NCBI RefSeq assembly: GCF_026802175.1
Contig: NZ_CP113797.1
Location: forward strand, 5,557,026-5,621,025
DNA: 64,000 nt
Direction: 5' to 3'
Source: Thermocoleostomius sinensis A174
Lineage (GTDB): Bacteria; Cyanobacteriota; Cyanobacteriia; Elainellales; Elainellaceae
Below, in pieces: positions 36,565 to 44,784 of this stretch (the first letter of the stretch is position 1; each line of letters starts with the position of its first letter). Below the pieces are notes generated by a model that was given only the letters and a program-made list of their open reading frames with translations, did no database searches and had not been told where the DNA came from. Position numbers and translations under genes: made by a program.

Positions 36565-37803
36565 ATGGTACGTAAACAATTGGGGACGGAAGAGCATGAT
36601 CTTTGGAGTGGCACAGACGGAGCTAATCGATTCGTCGCCCTAGCGGGTAACGATCGCTGCTTTGGACGGGGCGGTAATGATGTGATTAGCGGCGGTGCCG
36701 GCGATGACACAATTGATGGCGATGCTGGCGACGATCGGATTAAGGGCGACTCTGGTAACGATACGCTGAATGGTAATGCGGGCAACGATCGCATCAGCGG
36801 CGGTGCAGGAGATGATCACCTCCGCGGTGGATCGGGTAACGACACGCTTAAGGGTGGAGCCGGCAACGATTTTATGGCGGGTGATACTGGCGATGATGTG
36901 ATGATCGGGGGAACCGGTAATGATGTGCTGGACTGGGATGACGGTGACGGTAGCGACACGATGCTGGGTGGATTAGGACGAGACACGATCGAAGTCGATG
37001 GGTCGGTGACGAGGGGCGATCATTTTGTTTTGGGTAGAAATGCAGCAGGCAGAGCTTTCTTTGAACGGGTCAGCTTAGATGGGCAGCTGATCGGACAGTT
37101 TACGCTCACAGTTAGTACCTCTGAAATATTTGATGTTAGTGGTGATGGCGGCAACGATACGTTTATCATTAATGACCTAACTGGAACAGGTGTAGAGTTA
37201 GTGCAGTTTAGTGGCGATGATGGCGATGATTTAGCCGACGGTCGCCACAGCAGCACTCCGCTACAACTCGATGGGGGCAGCGGCAACGATACGCTGATTG
37301 GCGGCGTGGGAACAATGTTAGCGGCAACTGGTGCAACGTTGGGCGATACGCTGACGGGTGGGATTGGACATGATCAGTTTACCTTTGCCACCAATCCCTT
37401 CACAGGTGCATTACCGGGACAAAACGTAAACCAACCGGCTGTGATTACCGATTATGAAATTGGTATCGATCGCATCGCCTTCGATCGCCAAGCGTTTGGG
37501 CTAAATCGGTTAGAGTTTCAACAAGGTAATGTGACACAATTCACGGGCAATCAGAATTTGTTAGTTCTAGAAGGCACATTTGCCAATGCTGGAGAAGCCG
37601 CCCAAGCCATCGCTAATAACGATGCCATTACAGCCAATCGGGGAGTGTTTGTCTACTTCAACCGCACCTTGGGCATCAGTCGCGTCGTGTTCTCGCAAGA
37701 TTTAGCCAACGGTGGCCCCATCAGCGTCGTTGCCAACTTGGCCAACTCCACCAATTCCGGCAATCAGGCTCTCTTCTCCGCTAACGATTTCAGCTTGGTT
37801 TAA
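36565..37803 (+). CDS. RTX (haemolysin-type calcium-binding) repeat protein
   Basis: 412 residues from ATG 36565, chosen because AAGGAG (36551-36556) lies eight bases before it. From residue ~20 to 140 there are about ten nonapeptide GGxGxDxh repeats (GGNDVISGGAGDD, GNDTLNGNAGNDRI, GNDTLKGGAGND), and later GNDTLIGG. These bind calcium in a parallel beta roll and usually belong to proteins secreted by type I systems. The C-terminal part (TDYEIGIDRIAFDRQAFGL) resembles secreted cyanobacterial RTX ends. It is the gene directly upstream of the caspase-WD40 gene, 186 bases away, same strand. Confidence 0.9.
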   Translation: MVRKQLGTEEHDLWSGTDGANRFVALAGNDRCFGRGGNDVISGGAGDDTIDGDAGDDRIKGDSGNDTLNGNAGNDRISGGAGDDHLRGGSGNDTLKGGAGNDFMAGDTGDDVMIGGTGNDVLDWDDGDGSDTMLGGLGRDTIEVDGSVTRGDHFVLGRNAAGRAFFERVSLDGQLIGQFTLTVSTSEIFDVSGDGGNDTFIINDLTGTGVELVQFSGDDGDDLADGRHSSTPLQLDGGSGNDTLIGGVGTMLAATGATLGDTLTGGIGHDQFTFATNPFTGALPGQNVNQPAVITDYEIGIDRIAFDRQAFGLNRLEFQQGNVTQFTGNQNLLVLEGTFANAGEAAQAIANNDAITANRGVFVYFNRTLGISRVVFSQDLANGGPISVVANLANSTNSGNQALFSANDFSLV

Positions 37804-37989
37804 CAAAGATTGGGGCGATCGCAAGCATTTTGCCGATTGTCCCCACCAAAAGTTGCTAGCTTATGCAAAACTGCCTACGAATAGACAATTCATTCTGTTT
37901 CTCTTGCTATAACCAGCAATTCTTGATTCATTGACGGATACTACCAACAAGGCCGTTAACAACGCTGTCAAACATCAGGGTTTAAGCTT

Positions 37990-40308
37990 ATGTGCCCCCT
38001 TAGCCTTAAGACCAGCGATTCTACTCAAATTTTGGCAACCGGCAAAGCCAAACTGTGGGCCCTTTTGGTAGGTGTGAACCAGTACCAAGATGAGTCATTC
38101 CCAAATCTAGATTATTCTGCAATGGACTGCCGAGAATTGGGAATTGCCCTCAACGAAGCCACCGCCGAATTTCCCTGCAAGCAGATCTTGATTCATCATG
38201 ATTTTGCCGCCGAGTTACCAACCCTCGCCGCGATCGATCGGCAATTGCAATGGATTGCTACAACTGCCAAACCGCAAGATACGGTTCTAATTTATTTCTC
38301 TGGACATGGGGTCATTGAATATCGCACCTATCAAGCCGTGTTGTGTCTACAAGATACGCGCAGCGACGCGCTGCTAGAGACGGGCTTACGAATGCAAACA
38401 GTACTGCAACGGCTGGAAACCTGCGAAGCTCGACAACAATTGGTTTGGCTGGATGCTTGCCACAGCGGCAGTTTAATGATGCGAGGAGCGCGGGACGTAG
38501 GTGAAAGGATGATGTCGGACAATCCCACGGTGCAGTTGGTGCAGGTGTTGCGCAATCGAGCCGCCCAAAGTCGTGGTTTTTATGCCCTGTTGTCGTGCGA
38601 TGAAGGGCAGCGATCGTGGGAGTTTCCTGAACTGGGGCATGGCGTGTTTACCTATTACCTAATTCAAGGACTGCGGGGCGAAGCAGCAGACAACGACGGT
38701 GTCATTGAAGCAGATGCGCTCTATCGCTATGTCTATCGCCAAACTGTGCAGTATATTCAGCAAAAAAATCAGCAGTTACGAGCGTTAAATGAAGAAAAGC
38801 GGCTGCGTCGTGAAAGTCCGCTGTATCCAGAATACCCACCGCAAACGCCTAAACGTATTGTCGAAGGCGTGGGCGAACTGGTACTTGGCATGATTTCACC
38901 AGACGCGATCGGGTCGCAATCTCCACCGTCGGCATCCGTTCCCACCCTGTCCTTACCTAGTCATTCTACGGTTGAAGCCAGTCCTGAGCCAGAGCCGATT
39001 GAGTCTGTCCTGAGTGATGACCTGAGTGATGATATGAGTGCAGTTGCTAAAACAGCTATGCCGCCTACAGTAGCCTCATCCACAACTGCACCGGCACCGG
39101 GAACTGGAGACACCACGATTCTCTATCATCATTCCACCGCAGCGGTCACAACCGCTCCGATTTCAGCAACCTCTAACCGTGCATCAAATACAACAGTCGA
39201 TCGCACGCTTATTTCCAATCGTCCCTGGCGACCGTATATTTGGATTGCTGGAGCGCTAATGGGAGCCGCGGTGCTGTTGCCGATCGCATGGAGTTGGTGG
39301 CGATCGAATTCGATGGAAAATGCTGAGTCACACGCTTGTAATATTAAAGCCGATTATGTTCAAACTGGTTCAAACCAGCGCTTTGATGCCCAAATCTTAT
39401 TAGATAATTGTGAAGCGGGTGGCAGTTGGCAGCAGGTGCGGGTACAAACACTGACCGAGCATGTGGGACCGGTGTGGGCAGCCGCCTTTACCAGCGACGG
39501 CAATACGTTGGCCAGCGGCAGCGGCGAGGTAGTAGAAATTTGGGATTTGCGCACTCAAACCTTGGTGCGAACGCTGGTAGGGCATGCTAAACAAATTCAT
39601 GCGGTGGACATCAGCCCCAATGGGCAAACAATCGTCAGTTCCAGCGGCGACCAAACGGTGAAGATTTGGAATTTGGCTACCGGCAAGTTACTGCGCACCC
39701 TGGAGGGCCACACCAGCACTGTCTGGTCAGTCAATATCAGCCCTGATGGACAAACCCTGGCTACTAGCAGCAGCGATCGCACCATTAAGATTTGGAATTT
39801 GGCTACCGGCGAGTTACTGCGCACCCTGGAGGGCCACCAAGATTGGGTATTTGCAGCCGTATTTAGCCCTGATGGGCAAACTCTGGCTAGCGCCAGCCAA
39901 GACCGAACCATTAAATTATGGGACTGGCAAAATTCTAGGGAACTGCAAACCTTGACCGGACACAATAATGCGGTGCGATCAATTGGGTTCGATCCAAGAG
40001 GAGAACGGTTGGCTAGCGCCAGTTGGGATCGATCGGTCAGGCTCTGGGATCTAGAGACGGGGGAGGTGGTGCATACCTTCACGGGGCACACTGACCATGT
40101 TGTTTCTCTGGCTTTCAGCCCTGATGGCAAAACCTTGACTAGCGGTAGTCGCGATCGCACGGTCAGGCTCTGGAATGTAGAAACTCGTACCTCGATGGCA
40201 ACGCTATACGGTCACACTGATTGGGTATTAGCGGTAGACTTTAGCCCAGATGGTAATACCCTAGTGAGTGGAAGCCGCGATCAAGTTATTACACTCTGGA
40301 GACGGTGA
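37990..40308 (+). CDS. caspase-like (peptidase C14) protease with membrane segment and seven-bladed WD40 propeller
   Basis: 772 residues. The N-terminal ~250 residues are a caspase-fold domain: KLWALLVGVNQYQDE, then the catalytic dyad in YFSGHG (H106) and WLDACHSGS (C157). This is the orthocaspase/metacaspase-like form found in cyanobacteria. A disordered Pro/Ser/Thr-rich linker (~310-410) leads to a membrane segment at ~416-436 preceded by Arg residues (RPWRPYIWIAGALMG). Seven WD40 repeats (residues ~480-772) close the protein. Blades 2 and 3 are almost identical in DNA. The stop overlaps the kinase gene start by four bases. Role: probable signal-triggered proteolysis; substrates unknown. 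Confidence 0.92.
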   Translation: MCPLSLKTSDSTQILATGKAKLWALLVGVNQYQDESFPNLDYSAMDCRELGIALNEATAEFPCKQILIHHDFAAELPTLAAIDRQLQWIATTAKPQDTVLIYFSGHGVIEYRTYQAVLCLQDTRSDALLETGLRMQTVLQRLETCEARQQLVWLDACHSGSLMMRGARDVGERMMSDNPTVQLVQVLRNRAAQSRGFYALLSCDEGQRSWEFPELGHGVFTYYLIQGLRGEAADNDGVIEADALYRYVYRQTVQYIQQKNQQLRALNEEKRLRRESPLYPEYPPQTPKRIVEGVGELVLGMISPDAIGSQSPPSASVPTLSLPSHSTVEASPEPEPIESVLSDDLSDDMSAVAKTAMPPTVASSTTAPAPGTGDTTILYHHSTAAVTTAPISATSNRASNTTVDRTLISNRPWRPYIWIAGALMGAAVLLPIAWSWWRSNSMENAESHACNIKADYVQTGSNQRFDAQILLDNCEAGGSWQQVRVQTLTEHVGPVWAAAFTSDGNTLASGSGEVVEIWDLRTQTLVRTLVGHAKQIHAVDISPNGQTIVSSSGDQTVKIWNLATGKLLRTLEGHTSTVWSVNISPDGQTLATSSSDRTIKIWNLATGELLRTLEGHQDWVFAAVFSPDGQTLASASQDRTIKLWDWQNSRELQTLTGHNNAVRSIGFDPRGERLASASWDRSVRLWDLETGEVVHTFTGHTDHVVSLAFSPDGKTLTSGSRDRTVRLWNVETRTSMATLYGHTDWVLAVDFSPDGNTLVSGSRDQVITLWRR
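39661..39839 (+). repeat. recent WD40 blade duplication inside the caspase gene
   Basis: The ~50 bases starting at 39661 (AAGATTTGGAATTTGG...) recur at 39787 with a single difference over the matched stretch. The offset of 126 bases is exactly 42 codons, one WD40 blade. Confidence 0.85.
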
Positions 40309-42398
40309 ATAAAAATCCCAGTCAGTCGCATCCGTGGATTAGTCGCTCTGTTGGCGATGGCGATCGCTATTACCTGGAATCGGTTCTCGGCAGTGGCGGC
40401 ATGGGTGAGGTATTTTTGGCGATCGATACGCGCTTGGGCAAAACTGTGGCGCTGAAGCTGCTGCGGGAATCGTTGGCGATCGCGGAAAATTTGAACTTAC
40501 GAGAACGGTTTGAGCGGGAATGTGCCATCTGTGCGGCGCTGAAAAGTGAACACATCGTCCAAGTCAGTGACTATGGTGTCACCGCCGAAGGCTATCCGTT
40601 CTATGTAATGGAATATTTGCAAGGGCAAACCCTAGAATATCGCCTGGCTAAGGAGCCGCGGTTATCTGTCTCTGAAACCTGCCACATCATTACGCAGGTT
40701 TGCGCTGGCTTGCAACTGGCTCACGATGGCATTGTGCTGTGGGATCGCAAAACTGGATCGAGCGAACAAATTAAAGTGGTGCACCGCGATCTCAAGCCTG
40801 CCAATATCTTTTTAGTTCCCACCGCCTTGGGAGAATTGGTCAAAATCATTGACTTCGGTATTGCCAAAATTCGATCGCTGCAAACTAATCACACTAATGC
40901 CACTGGCTTCTTTTTGGGAACCTGTCACTATGCGGCTCCAGAGCAATTTTCGGGGCGGCGTATCGTGGACGAGCGTGCCGATATTTACAGTTTGGGTGTG
41001 ATTCTGTATGAAATGCTCACCGGGATTGATCCGTTTGGCTTTGACTACCGACGCCAGTTTGTGGCTAACGAAGCTTGGTTTGCGGCGCACACCTCCACGA
41101 CGCCATTACCTTTACGATCACAGCCCCACTGTCAAGACTTACCCCCCGCCCTAGAAGCAATCGTCTTGCGCTGTTTGGCAAAATCTCCGGACGATCGGTT
41201 TCCCTCGGTGGTCGCGTTGAGTCAGGCGCTACAAACGGTTCGTTCGACTCCAGAGTTAGTTCCTCCAGTTAACGCGCACGGCTTGAAGCCAGATTCGCTC
41301 CAAGAGAGGCCTTCCCTAGCGGCGAAATTAGCATCCCACGATGGTCAGGTTAATCGAGGAGAAACGACACGCCTATCCCCCTCGGTGTGGCTTCCTCGTG
41401 TGGTACAACAGTGGCGCTGGCGGCTGCTGGCGATTGCTGGGGTTTTGTTGTTGCTAGGTGGTAGCTACTATGTGGCTCAGTGGCGACAGGCTCCTATCAC
41501 CCGTGAAGCAACCCAATTCGATCGCTACAGACTAGCTCAAACCCTATCTGGCAACATGGCCCCTGTCTGGACAACGGCGCTACATTTCAATGGGCAAACG
41601 CTGGTTAGCGGCGGCGAAGATCACACGATTCGAATTTGGGACTTAGAAACTGGGGACAACAGCCTACTGTCTGATCATGAAGACGTAGTGCGATCGCTCA
41701 GCCTCAGCGCTGATGGGCAACTGTTGGCCAGTGGCAGCAGCGACGCCACCATTAAACTGTGGCGCTTGTCCACTCGCCAATTGCTGCGTACCTTGACTGG
41801 ACACACGGCCGCTATTTGGTCGATCGATCTCAGTCGGGATGGTCAAACCCTAGTCAGCGGCAGCGAAGACGGCACCATTCGCGTCTGGAATGTGCAAACT
41901 GGAGCAGTTGTTCACACCCTCACCGGCCACAATGGTCCCGTGTACGCCGTGACCCTAAGTCGCGACGGCCAAACCTTCGCTAGTAGTAGCGCCGACAAAA
42001 CCATCAAAATATGGAACTTGCAAACCGGAGTCTTACTGCGCACCCTAACTGGACATACTGATGCCGTTAGAGCCGTGGCATTTAGCCCTAATGGGCAACT
42101 GCTGGCTAGTGCCAGTTGGGACAAGACTGTGAAAATCTGGAATTTGCAAACTGGTAGCTTGGTACATACGCTGGAAGGGCATCGCGATCGGGTTGTTTCA
42201 GTTGCCTTTAGCTTCAACGGGCAAACTCTGGTCAGCGCTGGCCTCGATCGCACCATTAAACTGTGGAATCCGCAAACGGGCACATGGCAACAAGACCTCA
42301 CCGGACATTCTGATTGGGTCTTATCGGTGATTACCAGTGCCTCCGATCGCAAAATTATCAGCAGCAGTAAAGATCAAACCATTAAACTGTGGCGCTAG
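40305..42398 (+). CDS. Hanks-type Ser/Thr protein kinase with membrane segment and seven-bladed WD40 propeller
   Basis: 697 residues, starting with GTG 40305 inside the stop of the caspase gene. Kinase motifs are complete: GSGGMGEVF (G29-), VALKLL (K51), HRDLKPANIF (D162), DFGIA (D183), YAAPEQF and DIYSLGVILYEML, so it should be active. A short insert (VLWDRKTGSSEQIK) precedes the catalytic loop. A juxtamembrane region leads to a membrane segment at ~372-392 flanked by WRWR and QWRQ. Seven WD40 repeats (residues ~400-697) follow. The same layout as its neighbour suggests a shared input. Confidence 0.95.
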   Translation: MNKNPSQSHPWISRSVGDGDRYYLESVLGSGGMGEVFLAIDTRLGKTVALKLLRESLAIAENLNLRERFERECAICAALKSEHIVQVSDYGVTAEGYPFYVMEYLQGQTLEYRLAKEPRLSVSETCHIITQVCAGLQLAHDGIVLWDRKTGSSEQIKVVHRDLKPANIFLVPTALGELVKIIDFGIAKIRSLQTNHTNATGFFLGTCHYAAPEQFSGRRIVDERADIYSLGVILYEMLTGIDPFGFDYRRQFVANEAWFAAHTSTTPLPLRSQPHCQDLPPALEAIVLRCLAKSPDDRFPSVVALSQALQTVRSTPELVPPVNAHGLKPDSLQERPSLAAKLASHDGQVNRGETTRLSPSVWLPRVVQQWRWRLLAIAGVLLLLGGSYYVAQWRQAPITREATQFDRYRLAQTLSGNMAPVWTTALHFNGQTLVSGGEDHTIRIWDLETGDNSLLSDHEDVVRSLSLSADGQLLASGSSDATIKLWRLSTRQLLRTLTGHTAAIWSIDLSRDGQTLVSGSEDGTIRVWNVQTGAVVHTLTGHNGPVYAVTLSRDGQTFASSSADKTIKIWNLQTGVLLRTLTGHTDAVRAVAFSPNGQLLASASWDKTVKIWNLQTGSLVHTLEGHRDRVVSVAFSFNGQTLVSAGLDRTIKLWNPQTGTWQQDLTGHSDWVLSVITSASDRKIISSSKDQTIKLWR

Positions 42399-42490
42399 CT
42401 CTAGCCACAGTTTTTATTTATTCTCCAGCCTTCCTGCATAACCGCTCACAACTGCACGTATCTACCACTAACCAAACGGAGGGTGTGATT

Positions 42491-43564
42491 ATGTTAAACA
42501 AAAATGATTCCTCACCGACTACATCTACTACATCCACTACATCCACTGCGTCCACTCGATCGGAGCGATCGTCTCGGTGGCTGATTGGCACGGGCTTGGC
42601 AACGCTAGTGGCAGTATCAGGCGTGGCTTTTGGGGTGTATCAATGGCGTGACCAGCAGCAAGTAGAGGCAAGAGCAAACTGGGAAAATGTGCAGGTGCAA
42701 GTCCTGACGGGGCATACTAATGAACTGTGGTCGGTGGCACTCAGTCCTGATGGAGAAACGCTGGCAACAGCCAGTGAGGACAAAACCATTCGCCTCTGGA
42801 ATGCTGACAATGGAGAGTTAATCCGCACGCTGGAAGGCCACACCGATGGTGTGCTGTCGGTCGCCTTTAGCCCCGATGGAGAGACACTAGCTAGCAGCGG
42901 CAAGGATTTCACCATTCGCCAGTGGAACCCCGCTACTGGCGAACTGTTGCGCACAATCAATGCCCACACCAAATTTATTCGATCGATTGCCTTTAGCCCC
43001 GATGGTCAGCAATTGGTGAGCAGCAGTTGGGACAAAACTGCCAAAGTGTGGGATTGGCAAACCGGGGCGTTGATCCGAGCATTTGAGCCGCAACCGACGG
43101 GCATTTTTGCTGTGGCCGTTAGTCCTGACGGGGAAACAATCGCCACTGCCAGCAAAGACAACCTAGTGCGGTTATGGAATCTGCAAACTGGCACGCTGCT
43201 GCATACCCTTGAAGGCCATACGGACTCGGCCCGATCGATCGCCTTCAGCCCTGATGGTCAGACCTTGGCCAGCGGCAGCAACGATCGAACTATCAAATTG
43301 TGGAATGTGGAGACTGGAACCTTGCAGCGCACCCTAGAAGGACACAGTGATCTTGTCAATGCCCTCACTTTTAGCCAAGATGGTATGCTACTGGTCAGCG
43401 GCAGCGAAGATTCAACCGTGAGAGTGTGGCGTTTGGATGCAGGCACCACGCTACGCGCCCTATTTGGTCATACAGATGTGGTGCGATCGGTAGCGCTCAG
43501 TGCCGATAACGAGCAGTTATTTAGCGGTAGTGTGGATCAGACGGTGCGAATGTGGCGGCATTAA
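42491..43564 (+). CDS. membrane-anchored WD40 propeller without a catalytic domain
   Basis: 357 residues from ATG 42491, with GGAGG eight to ten bases upstream; the frame is open from 42389 but that extension has no support. A Ser/Thr-rich cytoplasmic stub (TTSTTSTTSTASTRSERSSR) leads to a membrane segment at ~30-50 (WLIGTGLATLVAVSGVAFGV), then exactly seven WD40 repeats ending at the last residue. It has the same anchor and propeller as the two upstream genes but no effector. It may be a competitor, scaffold or co-receptor for them. It converges with ccsA, 22 bases apart. Confidence 0.9.
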   Translation: MLNKNDSSPTTSTTSTTSTASTRSERSSRWLIGTGLATLVAVSGVAFGVYQWRDQQQVEARANWENVQVQVLTGHTNELWSVALSPDGETLATASEDKTIRLWNADNGELIRTLEGHTDGVLSVAFSPDGETLASSGKDFTIRQWNPATGELLRTINAHTKFIRSIAFSPDGQQLVSSSWDKTAKVWDWQTGALIRAFEPQPTGIFAVAVSPDGETIATASKDNLVRLWNLQTGTLLHTLEGHTDSARSIAFSPDGQTLASGSNDRTIKLWNVETGTLQRTLEGHSDLVNALTFSQDGMLLVSGSEDSTVRVWRLDAGTTLRALFGHTDVVRSVALSADNEQLFSGSVDQTVRMWRH

Positions 43565-43586
43565 ACTATGTCATCTAGAAAGTCAT

Positions 43587-44573
43587 CTAGAAAAACCAGC
43601 CGTAGCTGTGCAAGCCTTTGCCCAACAAATTCACGCCCAGGTAGCACACCCACACCACTAAAAATCCGGACGCTGCCAAAATAGCCGGACGCCGACCTTG
43701 CCAACCGCGCGTAATGCGGGCATGGAGATAGGCTGCAAACACCAGCCAGGTAATCAAAGCCCAGGTTTCCTTCGGGTCCCAACTCCAGTAAGATCCCCAG
43801 GCTTCGTTGGCCCAGACGGCTCCGGCAATGATGCCGATCGTCAGCAGCGGAAATCCCAGTCCAATCATGCGATAGCTGATGTTGTCTAGCGTATCAGCTA
43901 GGCTCAAACGCTGAATCGTCAAGGGCGTGGCGGCTGTCGTGGTGGCAGGGCTGAGTACGGCAACCCCCCCATTTTTATCTGGAGTGGTAGTCTGCTGGGG
44001 TGGTTTTTCATCCTCCGCCTTGCGCAAGCGATAGGCTCCCGTGCCGACAGAACTACCTTTCAACTCCACCTCTTGTCCGCGCGTCACAAACAGAAACGCG
44101 ATCGCCAGCATCGCTCCCACCATCAGTGCCGCGTAACTAAGCAGCATAACGCTGACGTGCATCATTAGCCAATTCGACTTGAGGGCGGGAACCAGTGGTT
44201 CTGCGGATTGCATCTGTGGCGGCAGGCTTAGCGTGGCAAATGCGGTAATTCCCATCGCTATTGGGGATGTCACCACTCCCACCAACGCGCTGCGGCTCAT
44301 TGTCTCTGCCACAAAATGCACCGCTGTAATACCCCAGGCGATGAATAAGAGGGATTCATATAAATTACTGAGGGGGAAATATCCTGCCTCAATCCAGCGT
44401 GCGCCGAGCAAGGCGGCAATGCAAAGGTTGGCGATCGCCATTCCTGTTGTTCCCAGCAAAGGCAAGTGGGGGAGTTTTGGGAACGCCGCACCGCTCCAAT
44501 ACATCAGCATGGTGATAAACAGAACGGCAAAGGCCGCATTGTCAAGCCAGTTCTGAAGGGCAACTAAATCCAT
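43587..44573 (-). CDS. ccsA: cytochrome c biogenesis protein CcsA (ResC-type haem exporter/ligase subunit)
   Basis: With CcsB it forms system II, which moves haem across the thylakoid/plasma membrane and attaches it to apocytochromes c. The WWD domain [20 protein letters not shown] is complete, and conserved His are seen in AYLHARI and [13 protein letters not shown]. About eight membrane segments. The frame opens at 44618, but ATG 44573 gives the family start [12 protein letters not shown] (328 residues). A variable loop ([14 protein letters not shown]) is in the middle. No ccsB in the window. Confidence 0.95.
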   Translation of the reverse strand: MDLVALQNWLDNAAFAVLFITMLMYWSGAAFPKLPHLPLLGTTGMAIANLCIAALLGARWIEAGYFPLSNLYESLLFIAWGITAVHFVAETMSRSALVGVVTSPIAMGITAFATLSLPPQMQSAEPLVPALKSNWLMMHVSVMLLSYAALMVGAMLAIAFLFVTRGQEVELKGSSVGTGAYRLRKAEDEKPPQQTTTPDKNGGVAVLSPATTTAATPLTIQRLSLADTLDNISYRMIGLGFPLLTIGIIAGAVWANEAWGSYWSWDPKETWALITWLVFAAYLHARITRGWQGRRPAILAASGFLVVWVCYLGVNLLGKGLHSYGWFF

Positions 44574-44784
44574 GCACGGTTTCTCCGATCTCCAGTCATC
44601 AGGGCAATGGACGTGCAAACATAGCTGTAACTTTCACGTCTATTCTTTCACGTCTATATCTTTATGGTATCGAGTCTTGGCGCTGGTCTTCATTCTCCTA
44701 GCATTCCCTCACAATCGAACAGGGGCAATGATCGATCGCTCCATCCATTACCCCTCGCCCGTTACGAACCCTGCATTTCACCCG

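Noticed and set aside
43571-43592. Tandem GTCATCTAGAAA repeat between the WD40 gene and ccsA
   Set aside because: Only two imperfectly bounded short copies overlapping the ccsA stop; no reason to assign a role.
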